Assembly: GCA_947307005.1 (NCBI GenBank)
Contig: CAMZHY010000002.1
Location: 1-37,464, forward strand
Source of the DNA: an uncultured Planctomycetaceae bacterium
GTDB lineage: Bacteria; Planctomycetota; Planctomycetia; Pirellulales; Thermoguttaceae
DNA length: 37,464 bases
Direction of reading: 5' to 3'
In this document: piece by piece, positions 8,053 to 16,494 of the stretch
Position numbering within the stretch: position 1 is the first letter of the stretch
How the letters are laid out: each line of letters begins with the position of its first letter
Program-made: the position numbers and the translations under genes
The notes under the pieces: generated by a model
Databases searched by the model: none
Told to the model about the DNA's origin: nothing
The model's input: only the letters and a program-made list of their open reading frames with translations

Positions 8053-9567
8053 ATGAGTATGCAAACTTCTCGTCGTGATTTCCTCAAGGCGTCGACCATC
8101 GCCGGCGTTGGTTTCATGGTTGGCGCTGGCAACAGCGTTAAAATCGCTCGCGCGTCCGCGCTTCAAGGGTTGGCGATCGCCGGTATTGGCGTCGGCGGCA
8201 AAGGCGCCAGCGACATCACGCAGGCGAGCTATTACGGCAAAGTCGTCGCGATCTGCGACGTCGATCGCAACACGCTTGCGGGCAAGGCGAAGGAATTCCC
8301 CGGTTGCAAGACCTACACGAACTACAAAGACCTTTACGCCGAAATGATGGACAAGATCGACGCCGTTACGGTTTCGACCCCCGACCACATGCACACGATC
8401 ATCACGGCGGAAGCGATCAAGAACGGAAAGCACGCGTATACGCAAAAGCCGCTGACGCGCTCGATCGGCGAAGCTCGTTATCTTGGCTATCTCGCGAAGA
8501 AGTACGGCGTCTGCACCCAGATGGGCAACCAAGGGTCCACGCTTGACGCGATGCGTCGTTGCGTCGCCCAGATTAAGGCTGGCGTGATTGGCGAAATCAA
8601 GGCGGTTCACATTTGGACGAACCGTCCGATTTGGGCGCAGGGACCGGACCGCGCCGAGACGATGGAAAAGTTCATCGCGAAGACGAAGGCGGAAGAGGAC
8701 GACGAAGAAGTCGCCAACGAACTCATCGACGAGAAGAAAAAGCAGGTCGAGGCCGCTTTCAAGAATCTCGATTGGGACGCTTGGATTGGCGTCGCGCCGA
8801 AGCGCGAATTCTGGCCCGGCATCTACCACAGCTTCCAGTGGCGCGGCTGGTGGGACTTCGGTTCCGGCTCCCTCGGCGACATGGCTTGCCATACCGCCAA
8901 TATGCCGTACGGCGCTTGCGACCTGAAGTTCCCCACCGAGGTCGTCGCCGAATCGTCCGGACATGACTTCGACTCCTTCCCCGCCTCCAGCAAGATCTGG
9001 TTCCAGTTCCCCGCGACCGAAAACCGCGGCGCGATCGAAGTCACTTGGTTCGACGCCAGCACGAAGCCCGACGCTTCTCTCTTCGAAGAATACGGCATTA
9101 CGAACCCGACCAACTCCGGCGCGATCATCATCGGCGACAAGGGCGTCGCTTACAGCCCGGACGACTATGCCAACAGGTATGAACTTCGCGCCAAGGGCGG
9201 CGACAGACTTACGGAAATCGACGGCGTCGAATGGCGCAAGGCTCCTGAGGACGAACATTCCAGCGATTTCGACGCTCGCAACAAGCTCGAATGGGTTACC
9301 GCGATCAGCGAAAACAAGCCGGAACTCTGCTGGTCCAACTTCCCGAATTTCGCCGGTCCTCTCACCGAGACGATCCTCCTCGGCAACCTTGCCGTTTGGG
9401 CCGCCCCGAAGGCTGGCGAACGCGGCGAAACGATCAAGTGGGACGCGAAGAAGCTCCAGGTTACCAACCTTGCCGAACTCAAGACCCCCGGCGTCGCCGA
9501 ACTCGTTCGTCCGGAATACCAGAACGGCTACGAAAAGATCGACTGGTCCTTCATCGACGAGACCTGA
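8053..9567 (+). CDS. Gfo/Idh/MocA-family oxidoreductase exported by Tat
   Basis: NAD(P)-dependent sugar or cyclitol dehydrogenase-type protein of 504 residues. The start has a twin-arginine signal SRRDFLKAS followed by a mild hydrophobic stretch and an Ala-rich cleavage region near IARASA (residues 31-36), so it is probably exported folded with its cofactor. The Rossmann domain follows (GLAIAGIGVGGKG, VVAICDVD), then VSTPDHMH and TQKPLTRSI; the Lys of this last motif is the family catalytic/cofactor lysine, with Gln where most members have Glu. The C-terminal half is the usual alpha/beta domain. AGGAG lies 7 nt before the ATG. Codon use is notably C-rich at third positions compared with neighbours, which suggests high expression. 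It stands alone, so the substrate is unknown. Planctomycetes carry many such paralogues, often linked to glycan breakdown. Confidence 0.93.
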   Translation: MSMQTSRRDFLKASTIAGVGFMVGAGNSVKIARASALQGLAIAGIGVGGKGASDITQASYYGKVVAICDVDRNTLAGKAKEFPGCKTYTNYKDLYAEMMDKIDAVTVSTPDHMHTIITAEAIKNGKHAYTQKPLTRSIGEARYLGYLAKKYGVCTQMGNQGSTLDAMRRCVAQIKAGVIGEIKAVHIWTNRPIWAQGPDRAETMEKFIAKTKAEEDDEEVANELIDEKKKQVEAAFKNLDWDAWIGVAPKREFWPGIYHSFQWRGWWDFGSGSLGDMACHTANMPYGACDLKFPTEVVAESSGHDFDSFPASSKIWFQFPATENRGAIEVTWFDASTKPDASLFEEYGITNPTNSGAIIIGDKGVAYSPDDYANRYELRAKGGDRLTEIDGVEWRKAPEDEHSSDFDARNKLEWVTAISENKPELCWSNFPNFAGPLTETILLGNLAVWAAPKAGERGETIKWDAKKLQVTNLAELKTPGVAELVRPEYQNGYEKIDWSFIDET

Positions 9568-9614
9568 TCTCTTTTCCGCGAGCTAACGGCTCGCTCGTTT
9601 AAAACGTAAAAATA

Positions 9615-9653
9615 ATCGACCCGTCCTCTTCTGGGGGACGGGTCGATCTTTTT
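9615..9653. terminator. Bidirectional intrinsic terminator
   Basis: A perfect 12-bp stem ATCGACCCGTCC (9615-9626) pairs with GGACGGGTCGAT (9636-9647), followed by CTTTTT on the plus strand and preceded by AAAAATA, which gives a T-run on the minus strand. It sits between the convergent oxidoreductase and lptB-like genes and can serve both. Confidence 0.9.
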
Positions 9654-9713
9654 ACGGCGCGACGCGAACGTCGGACGTTCTCCATTGAGGAACGCGACTT
9701 GACGCGCGTCGGT

Positions 9714-11015
9714 TCACTTGGGCCGGCGGCGTTTGAGGAGTCGGCTCGTTGAGTCGGCGCGACGGTCTTCCTCCGGATCGGCGTCGCGAGAGAACGAATT
9801 AGGACGCGTCCGGTCGTCGTTGCGACGGCGGAGCGTCAGCGTTTCGCGACGCTCGAAGTCGCGAGGGGCGTCGTCGCGTGGATCGTCGCGCCGCGTCGTT
9901 TCCGGCTCGTCGTAGTCCGACGTTCTTCTGCGTCGCAGTCCAAGCGTCTCGCGGTTGGCGGACGGGGCGTCGCGCCGCGCGATTGGCTCTCTTGGGGGCG
10001 TTCTTCGGATCGGTTCCTCGCGTCGGGAGTCGTTAAAGGAAAAACGGAAGCGCGAAGCGAAACTCCCGCGTTCGCGCGGCGCCGCTTGACCGTAGTCGTC
10101 GTCTGTCGGCGAGGGCGTCGAACCGCGTCCGCCAAGCGTGATCACGTCTTCGGGCCATCGACGTTCCACCTCTTTGACGGCGCGCGCGACTCTTTCGCGA
10201 GCGTCTTCCGGCGAAAGACCGTGCGCTCTGCCGATTGTTTCGGCGTTGTCGCTCGCTTCGTGCGTGAAATAGAAGTGAATCGCCTCCGGATTGCATAAGA
10301 CTTCAATCGCGGAGCCCGAACAAAGAACGGAACCTCGATCGATCACATAGGCGCGTTCGGTGATTTTGAGCGTGTTTGCAATCGCATGGTCGTTGATAAT
10401 AATGGCGATTCCCGTATCGGCGAGTTCAAGGACGGCGCGTTGAATTTTGCTGATTGTTTCCGGGTCGCATGCAGCGAAAGGTTCGTCAAGCATGAGAATT
10501 TTCGGATTGCCGGCGATCGCGCGCGCAAATTCGAGACGCCGCCGTTCGCCGCCGGAGAGTCCTCCGGCGCCGCCGTTTCCGACGACGCGGTTGTGAATTG
10601 GACCTTTGACGGGATCTTCCCAAAGATCGTAGCGCTTCAGAATCTCTTCGCACATTGGGCGACGTTCGCGCCTTGGAATTCCGTAGAATTCGAGCGCGCC
10701 GTAGAGATTCTGCTCGACCGTCAACGCGCCGAAGAGGCTGTGTTCCTGCGGAAGATAACCAAGTCCCGCCTTGCAGCGTCGGGACATGGTCCAACGCGTA
10801 ACGTCTTGGCCGTCGAGTAAAATCGTGCCAGCCGTCGGTTTCGTAAGACCGCAGATCATGTGAAAACTGGTTGTCTTGCCCGCGCCGTTCGCGCCAAGAA
10901 GACCGATGATTTCTCCCGGATAAACTTTGATATCGACGTCGTGAACCGTCGTAACCTTACCGTAGCGCTTAGTGAGTCCCCTTGCCTCAAGCACCGGCTT
11001 GTCGCCTCTTGTCAT
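9714..11015 (-). CDS. lptB: LPS export ABC transporter ATP-binding protein LptB with Arg-rich extension
   Basis: Cytoplasmic ATPase of the LptBFG machine that extracts LPS from the inner membrane. Residues 8-245 are a full ABC domain: Walker A GANGAGKTTS, Q-loop GYLPQEHSLF, the LptB-style signature LSGGERRRLEFARAI, Walker B ILMLDEPFAACDP, and switch His in INDHAI. LptB is normally about 240 residues; here 433, because about 150 residues rich in Arg, Asp, Ser and Pro follow residue 285. This tail contains two similar basic phrases (TLGLRRRRTSDYD and TLTLRRRNDD). ATG at 11015 has AGGAGG upstream with good spacing. The permeases LptF/G are not in the window. A strong promoter precedes it. Branched-chain amino acid LivF/G is a weaker alternative, excluded by the signature sequence and lack of permeases. 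Confidence 0.88.
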   Translation of the reverse strand: MTRGDKPVLEARGLTKRYGKVTTVHDVDIKVYPGEIIGLLGANGAGKTTSFHMICGLTKPTAGTILLDGQDVTRWTMSRRCKAGLGYLPQEHSLFGALTVEQNLYGALEFYGIPRRERRPMCEEILKRYDLWEDPVKGPIHNRVVGNGGAGGLSGGERRRLEFARAIAGNPKILMLDEPFAACDPETISKIQRAVLELADTGIAIIINDHAIANTLKITERAYVIDRGSVLCSGSAIEVLCNPEAIHFYFTHEASDNAETIGRAHGLSPEDARERVARAVKEVERRWPEDVITLGGRGSTPSPTDDDYGQAAPRERGSFASRFRFSFNDSRREEPIRRTPPREPIARRDAPSANRETLGLRRRRTSDYDEPETTRRDDPRDDAPRDFERRETLTLRRRNDDRTRPNSFSRDADPEEDRRADSTSRLLKRRRPK

Positions 11016-11077
11016 TGTTTCCCTCCTTGTATTCCAGGACGCGCTAAGAAAAAATGACGCGTCGATTTTCGGGCGGC

Positions 11078-11106
11078 ATTCTACTGAAATTTTAAACAGG
11101 CGTCAA
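11078..11106 (-). promoter_or_regulatory. Promoter of lptB
   Basis: On the minus strand: TTGACG (11101-11106), 17-nt spacer, TAGAAT (11078-11083). The -35 box overlaps the stop codon of the upstream transporter gene, so lptB can be transcribed independently from within the transporter block. Confidence 0.65.
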
Positions 11107-12785
11107 GAATTGGATTCCGTCGCGTCGCCTTCGGTCGCTTCCTTGCTTTCGCGTTTCCATTTTGCCGTCGCAATAATCGAAAGAAGGAGCAGCGCCGCCG
11201 CGACGACGGTAAAGAACGCGAGCGCGTAACGCGCGACGACGTTTCCTTGATACTCGTAATACCCTTTCTCGACGTTTTTGATAAACCAGAAGACGATAAT
11301 GATCGTCATGTAGGGGAAAGAAACGTATTTCACGAGCTTAGGGACGAGATTGAGCGCGCGCGTTTGCGCCCCGCACTCCAATTCCGACCGAAACGCGGGA
11401 ACGCCCCAGACGAACGCGACAAGGAAGATCTGGAGAATGGCAAAGACAAACATGACGACTCCTGAAATCCAGAAGTCGCATATCTCTAGCGCCACAAGGT
11501 CTTTGGTGAACCAACAGACGAAAAACGTTCCTACAAGATTCGCGCACCCGACAATGAACGCGCTCGACTCCTTGCTTCGTTGAAAAACTTCTTGAAAGAG
11601 CGCGACCGTCGGTTGAAGCAGCGAGACGGACGTTGTGATCGCCGCCGTGAAGAGGAGCAGATAGAACGCCAGACCTACGAATTGTCCGCACTGGGTTTGC
11701 CCAAAGACATTCGCCATCGCGGAGAACCCAAGCGCGTAGGTTGAGTGAAAATTAACGCCCGCGTTTTGACCGAGGAACATGACGACGGGCGGAATCGTCA
11801 TGAGACCGCCTAGGACGACTTCGCAGAATTCGTTGATTGACGTCGAGGAGAGACTGGAAAGGGCGACGTCGTCTCGTTTGCGGAGGTAACTCGCGTAGGT
11901 CGTTATACAGCACCAACATAATGAAAGCGTAAAGAATATCTGCGCCGTTGCCGCGAGCCAGACGTCGGGATTCTTTAACGATTCCCAGAGCGTCGTTTGG
12001 CCGATGACGATTCCTCTTGAACTGAAAGCGTCGCGCGTTGGATTCCACATGAATCCCAACCCGTCGAGGAATCCGCGCCCTTCGATTCCCGTCGGATTGC
12101 CGAGCGTTACGACGCGAACGATAACGAGCAACGAACACGCTAAGACGAGCGGAGCGGCGAACTTGCATACCTTTTCGATTCCTCCGGCTATTCCGCGGCT
12201 GATGAGCAGCATATTGCCGAGCGCGCAGAAAACCGTCGCGAGAAGGAGCGGCGACGACGAGAGACGAAAGAGCGATCCGTCCGCGTATTTCCCGATCATG
12301 CGGTTAAAGAACTGCATGTATTCCTCGGGAGCGTCGAAACGTAAGCCCGGATCGACGTCGTTGAAAAAGGAAAAACCGAGACCGATCGGCTCAAACATTC
12401 CGCCGAGATATTGCAGCGCGTAAAGGACGCACCACGCTTCAATGAAGACGTAGTACATGCTGATGGCGAAAGGAATGATCGTCATCAGACCTCCGACGAT
12501 TCCCCAGCAACGTTTTCGACCGCTTGCGAGGTAAAACACCCCCATTTGCGACCGCGCTCCGTTGCGACCGCCGAAACGACCGAGCGCCCACTCGCTCGCC
12601 GCCAACGGAATTCCAACGAGAAGAAGCGAGATCAAATATGGGATCATGAACGCGCCGCCGCCGTTTAAAACGACTTGGCCCGGAAAACGGATAAAGTTGC
12701 CGAGTCCCACGGCGCTTCCCGCGACTGCGAGGACCACCCCGAGTCGCGATCCCCAGTGGTCGCGTTTTCTTGTCTGTCGCGTCAT
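11103..12785 (-). CDS. Sodium-dependent transporter of the NSS/SNF family (LeuT-like), copy 1
   Basis: Twelve-helix sodium:amino-acid symporter, 560 residues from ATG 12785. The first helix GSAVGLGNFIRFPGQV and NGGGAFMIPY match LeuT closely. The sixth helix AQIFFTLSLCWC has Thr at the LeuT T254 sodium site and Trp at LeuT F259. NEFCEVVLGG keeps the Glu that makes LeuT chloride-independent (E290), and ITTSVSLLQP covers the second sodium site. In helix 3 MYYVFIEAW keeps LeuT Y108. An upstream in-frame start at 12887 would overlap the small-protein gene; I chose 12785 because homology starts there and GGAG lies upstream. A MetS-like small protein gene ends 29 nt upstream, suggesting that this copy works as a two-subunit importer. 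The substrate is probably a hydrophobic amino acid, but this is inference. Confidence 0.93.
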   Translation of the reverse strand: MTRQTRKRDHWGSRLGVVLAVAGSAVGLGNFIRFPGQVVLNGGGAFMIPYLISLLLVGIPLAASEWALGRFGGRNGARSQMGVFYLASGRKRCWGIVGGLMTIIPFAISMYYVFIEAWCVLYALQYLGGMFEPIGLGFSFFNDVDPGLRFDAPEEYMQFFNRMIGKYADGSLFRLSSSPLLLATVFCALGNMLLISRGIAGGIEKVCKFAAPLVLACSLLVIVRVVTLGNPTGIEGRGFLDGLGFMWNPTRDAFSSRGIVIGQTTLWESLKNPDVWLAATAQIFFTLSLCWCCITTYASYLRKRDDVALSSLSSTSINEFCEVVLGGLMTIPPVVMFLGQNAGVNFHSTYALGFSAMANVFGQTQCGQFVGLAFYLLLFTAAITTSVSLLQPTVALFQEVFQRSKESSAFIVGCANLVGTFFVCWFTKDLVALEICDFWISGVVMFVFAILQIFLVAFVWGVPAFRSELECGAQTRALNLVPKLVKYVSFPYMTIIIVFWFIKNVEKGYYEYQGNVVARYALAFFTVVAAALLLLSIIATAKWKRESKEATEGDATESNS

Positions 12786-12814
12786 TTGCGTAGCGCTCCG
12801 CCGCTCTCTTTTCG

Positions 12815-12952
12815 TTAACGTTCCGTCGATTCTTCGGGCGCGTCCGCGTCCTGCGTTTCTCGCGTTACGACGAGTTTGTAACAACACCAGCCAAAGAGTC
12901 CGATAACAATGGCGAGCGACGCCGTCATGCTAACCCAACCGCCCCACGTCAT
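12815..12952 (-). CDS. MetS-like small subunit of an NSS transporter (45 aa)
   Basis: Very short gene found by reading the minus strand: MTWGGWVSMTASLAIVI begins the product, a single membrane helix (about residues 9-29, ending GLFGWCCYKLVV) is followed by an acidic tail ending EESTER. The N-terminal Trp/Gly motif, one helix and short charged tail fit the small-subunit family known from MetPS of Corynebacterium, where the small protein is needed for methionine/alanine import. AGGAG lies 7 nt before the ATG at 12952. A promoter candidate is 50-80 nt upstream and the LeuT-like copy 1 gene starts 29 nt downstream. I did not run a family search; the assignment rests on context and shape. Confidence 0.8.
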   Translation of the reverse strand: MTWGGWVSMTASLAIVIGLFGWCCYKLVVTRETQDADAPEESTER

Positions 12953-12999
12953 GCGCGTTCTCCTGTTTCTTTACGTCGAAAGGCGACGTTCCTAGCGTA

Positions 13000-13029
13000 A
13001 ACTTACGAATTATCCTGAGCGTTTGTCAA
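13000..13029 (-). promoter_or_regulatory. Promoter of the small-subunit/transporter copy 1 pair
   Basis: On the minus strand: perfect TTGACA (13024-13029), 18-nt spacer, TAAGTT (13000-13005). The -35 box overlaps the stop codon of transporter copy 2. A 6-bp hairpin ACGTCG/CGACGT (12973-12989) lies in the resulting leader. Confidence 0.5.
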
Positions 13030-14717
13030 GACCTTGAATTGTCTTCTTTTTCGGTCTGAATACCGTATCCGTCTGAAATTCCCTCGGCGCGCCATCTCCG
13101 TATTGTCACGACGGAAAGCGTGAAAAGGAACGCTAGCAGCAAGAGGAAAAATCCAATGGAAAGCTGCGCGACGTAGTCTTGCATTGTCGCGAGAACGCGT
13201 CCTTTGAGGTTTTTCGACGCCCAAAAAATGGCGATGACGACGAGGTAGGGGAAGGAGAGGTATTTTACCACGAAGGCGAGGAACGTCGGCGGTTTGATCT
13301 TTGATCCGAGCGCGATTTCTTCCCGGAGCTTTGCGGTTCCCCAGACGAACGCGGCGAGACCGGTCTGGAATATGGCGAAGAGGAAGGGCGCGAAGTTCGC
13401 AAACCAGAAGTCATACGTGTCGAGCGCCGTCAATCCCTTGGTAAACCAAATCACAATGAACGCGCCGACGAGATGAATCGCAGCTCCCAGCAAGACGCTC
13501 GCGCCCCGAGAGCATCGAAACGCCTCGCGGAAGAAAGCGACGACCGGCAGCACGAGAGACATGGAACTCGTGACGGACGCGGAGAAGAGGAGGAAGAAAA
13601 AGACGAATCCGCAGAGTTGCCCTAACGGCATGAGTTCGAAAACGTTCGGCAGGACGATGAACCCGAGCTGGAACGACGAACTGAAACCGTCCGCCGCCCT
13701 CGATCCGAGGAACATGATTGCGGGAGGAATCGCCATGAGACCGCCGAGAACGACTTCGCAGAATTCGTTTGTCGCCGTCGCGGAAAGACCCGAAAGCGCG
13801 ATATCGTCCTTCGGACGCACGTAGCTTGCGTAGGTGCAGACGGCGCAGATGCAGATCGACACGCTGTAGAAAATCTGCGCCGTCGCCGCCAGCCACGTTT
13901 CCGGATTGAGAAGCGACGTCCAGACGCTTGCGCGTCCAATAATTTCTCCCGACGCGTTATAGACGTCGCGCGTCGGGTTCCACATGAAGCCCAGACCGTC
14001 GAGGAAACTTTGTCCCGGACGACCCAGCGGATTGCCGAGCGTCGCGACGCGGATAATCATAATGAGCGCGCATAGAAGAATCAGGGGCGCCACGCGTTTG
14101 CTGAATTTTTCAATTCCTTTCGACACGCCGCGATAAACGAGAAGAAAATTGATTGCGACGCAGAAGATCGTCGTCGCCAGCAGCGGCGCGCCCGCGCGGG
14201 AGAATAGCGCGCCGTTTTGATTCGCGCCCGTCGTCGCGTTGAAAAATCGCTCGTACTCGTCGCCGCTTCCTAGACGCATTCCCGCGAAATCGCCGGACCC
14301 GAGCGTGAATCCCAATCCGATTGGCTCCAACATTCCGCCGAGATATTTGAGCGCGTAAAAAAGACACCACGCCTCGACGAAAATATAGTACATGTCAATC
14401 ACGAAAGGAACGCACATGCTCATGCCGCCGACGATACCCCAGCCTCGTTTGCGTCCGCTCGCGACGTAATACATCCCCAGCGGGGAATGATAGCCATGGC
14501 GTCCGGCGAAGCGCCCTAGCGCCCACTCGCTCATCGAAATGGGGATTGCGACGAGCAGCAGCGAAACGACGTAGGGAATCATGAACGCGCCGCCGCCGTA
14601 GTTGACGACCTGACCGGGGAATCGCAGAAAGTTGCCGAGTCCGACGGCGCTTCCCGCGACTGCGAGAACGACGCCGATTTGTGATCCCCAGTGTTCGTGT
14701 CGAGGCTTGTTGCGCAT
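13026..14717 (-). CDS. Sodium-dependent transporter of the NSS/SNF family (LeuT-like), copy 2
   Basis: 563 residues from ATG 14717. Helix 1 carries GSAVGLGNFLRFPGQVV and NYGGGAF. Helix 3 reads VIDMYYIFVEAW, with an Asp just before the tyrosine pair at LeuT A105, not seen in the other copies. Helix 6 is AQIFYSVSICIC: Ser replaces LeuT T254 and Ile stands at F259. NEFCEVVLGG keeps the chloride-replacing Glu. The pocket therefore differs from copy 1, which suggests a different substrate. The open frame reaches back to 14897, overlapping copy 3, but the conserved region begins at MRNKPRHEHWGS and AAAGG lies 6-7 nt upstream, so 14717 is the likely start. It follows copy 3 by 43 nt and is probably co-transcribed with it. 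No small-subunit gene precedes it. Confidence 0.93.
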   Translation of the reverse strand: MRNKPRHEHWGSQIGVVLAVAGSAVGLGNFLRFPGQVVNYGGGAFMIPYVVSLLLVAIPISMSEWALGRFAGRHGYHSPLGMYYVASGRKRGWGIVGGMSMCVPFVIDMYYIFVEAWCLFYALKYLGGMLEPIGLGFTLGSGDFAGMRLGSGDEYERFFNATTGANQNGALFSRAGAPLLATTIFCVAINFLLVYRGVSKGIEKFSKRVAPLILLCALIMIIRVATLGNPLGRPGQSFLDGLGFMWNPTRDVYNASGEIIGRASVWTSLLNPETWLAATAQIFYSVSICICAVCTYASYVRPKDDIALSGLSATATNEFCEVVLGGLMAIPPAIMFLGSRAADGFSSSFQLGFIVLPNVFELMPLGQLCGFVFFFLLFSASVTSSMSLVLPVVAFFREAFRCSRGASVLLGAAIHLVGAFIVIWFTKGLTALDTYDFWFANFAPFLFAIFQTGLAAFVWGTAKLREEIALGSKIKPPTFLAFVVKYLSFPYLVVIAIFWASKNLKGRVLATMQDYVAQLSIGFFLLLLAFLFTLSVVTIRRWRAEGISDGYGIQTEKEDNSRS

Positions 14718-14760
14718 GAGGAGCCTTTCAGGTTCTAATGACGACGCGTTTAAAAAGTCG

Positions 14761-16425
14761 TTAGCGTTCAGTCGCGTCGGCGTCGGCGATTCGTCGCCAC
14801 CGTTTTGCGGCGCCCGTTGCGAGCGCAAGGGTCGCAATTCCAACGATCGACATGAAGACGAGCGAAATCTGCGCGACGGGACTGTTTGCGATTTCATGAA
14901 TCCGCGTTCCCATGTTTCGACAACTCCAGAAGAGAACGACGAGAATCATATAGGGAAACGAGACGTATTTAACGACGGTTACGAGGAAGAGGGGCGGTTT
15001 TATGCGCGAACCTCGCGCAATTTCCGAACGCAGCGCCGGCTCGCCCCAGACAAAACAGACGACGACCGTCTGAATAATCGCGGTTACGAGCGGTAGGAAG
15101 TTCGCGACCCAAAAGTCGAAGACGTCGAGCGCGCCTAGTTTTAGCGTATACCAGCAAATCACGAGCGTCCCGACGAGGTTGACCGTCGCCGCGACCGACG
15201 CGCTTCGTTCCCGCGTCCACCCTCGCGATTCTTGGAGAAGCGCGACCATCGGCTGGATCATCGAAACGGAGCTTGTCACGGCGGCGAGCAGGAGGAGGAA
15301 GAAGAAGAGGAATCCCCAGAATTGTCCGAACGGCATGAGACCGAAGACGTTCGGAAGAACGACGAATCCAAGCGCGAAAGAAGACGCAAAGCTTCCCGAC
15401 GCGCGCGCCCCGAGGAACATAATCGCCGGAGGAATCGACATGAGTCCGCCGAACCCAACCTCGCAGAACTCGTTCGTCGCCGTCGCGGCAAGACTCGAAA
15501 GCGCGACGTCGCCGCGCGGTTTGACGTAGCTTGCGTAAGTGCAGACCGCGCCGAGGCAGATCGAAACGCTGAAGAATATTTGCGACGTCGCCGCAAGCCA
15601 TACGTCGGGATTCGCGAGCGTCTCGCAGACGCCGACGCGAACAACCTCGCCCGACGCCGTCGCGACTTCGCGCGTCGGGTTCCACATGAATCCCAGTCCG
15701 TCGAGAAAGCTCCGGCCCGGGAGTCCCGTCGGATTGCCGAGCGTGATAACGCGGATAATGACCGCGATTGAACAGAGGAGAATGAGCGGCGCCGCCGCTT
15801 TACAGAAGCGTTCGATTCCTCGCGAGACTCCGCGATAGACGAGAAGGAAGTTGATTCCCGCGCACGCGAGCGTCGCAAAGAGCGCGGTCGAGGTTTTCAG
15901 CGAGAAGAGCGCGCCGTTCTTGCCAATTCCCACGAGCGAACCGAAAAAGTTTTCATATCCTTGAGCGTCGTCGAAGAACAGTCCCGGAGGCGAGCTGGGC
16001 GCGACGGAAAAACCAATTCCGAGCGGCGCGAGCGCTCCGCCGAGATATTGCGCCGCGTAGACGAGACACCACGCTTCAATGAAGACGTAGTACATCCCAA
16101 TGATAAAAGGCGCGACCGTCGCGAAAGACCCCATCGCGCCCCAAAACGCGCTGCGATTCGACGCCGAATAGTAGACGCCCGCGGGAGAATGATACCCATG
16201 GCGTCCTCCGCTCCGTCCTAGCGCCCATTCCGCCGTCGCGAGCGGAATCGCGACGACTAAGAGCGAGACGACGTAGGGAATCATGAACGCGCCGCCGCCG
16301 TTGCCGACGACTTGTCCCGGAAACCTCAAAAAGTTTCCAAGCCCGACGGCGCTCCCCGAGACGGCGAGAATCACGCCGAGCTGCGATCCCCATCGATCTT
16401 TTTTTCTTGCGTCGGTTGTCGTCAA
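14761..16425 (-). CDS. Sodium-dependent transporter of the NSS/SNF family (LeuT-like), copy 3, TTG start
   Basis: 554 residues. No ATG is in frame near the start; TTG at 16425 with GGGAG 7 nt upstream gives MTTTDARKKDRWGSQLG, in the same register as the other copies. Helix 1 has GSAVGLGNFLRFPGQVV, NGGGAF. Helix 3 reads IIGMYYVFIEAW (Gly at LeuT A105). Helix 6 is SQIFFSVSICLG (Ser at T254, Leu at F259). NEFCEVGFGG keeps the chloride-replacing Glu, and TSSVSMIQP covers the second sodium site. It is the first of the three tandem paralogues in transcription order and starts 69 nt after the ABC-F gene stop. No small-subunit gene fits in that gap. Substrate unknown; amino acid uptake is the family norm. 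Confidence 0.93.
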   Translation of the reverse strand: MTTTDARKKDRWGSQLGVILAVSGSAVGLGNFLRFPGQVVGNGGGAFMIPYVVSLLVVAIPLATAEWALGRSGGRHGYHSPAGVYYSASNRSAFWGAMGSFATVAPFIIGMYYVFIEAWCLVYAAQYLGGALAPLGIGFSVAPSSPPGLFFDDAQGYENFFGSLVGIGKNGALFSLKTSTALFATLACAGINFLLVYRGVSRGIERFCKAAAPLILLCSIAVIIRVITLGNPTGLPGRSFLDGLGFMWNPTREVATASGEVVRVGVCETLANPDVWLAATSQIFFSVSICLGAVCTYASYVKPRGDVALSSLAATATNEFCEVGFGGLMSIPPAIMFLGARASGSFASSFALGFVVLPNVFGLMPFGQFWGFLFFFLLLLAAVTSSVSMIQPMVALLQESRGWTRERSASVAATVNLVGTLVICWYTLKLGALDVFDFWVANFLPLVTAIIQTVVVCFVWGEPALRSEIARGSRIKPPLFLVTVVKYVSFPYMILVVLFWSCRNMGTRIHEIANSPVAQISLVFMSIVGIATLALATGAAKRWRRIADADATER

Positions 16426-16494
16426 GCGCGTTCTCCCATGCGTTTGATTGACTTGAAATTGGCCATTATTCCAGAAGAAGGGACGCGAACGGCG

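Noticed and set aside
7942..9258. 438-residue minus-strand open frame opposite the Tat oxidoreductase
   Set aside because: Antisense shadow; the plus strand has a signal, Rossmann motifs and AGGAG.
12786..12887. Upstream extension of transporter copy 1 to 12887
   Set aside because: It would overlap the MetS-like gene in another frame and adds 34 Arg-rich residues without homology.
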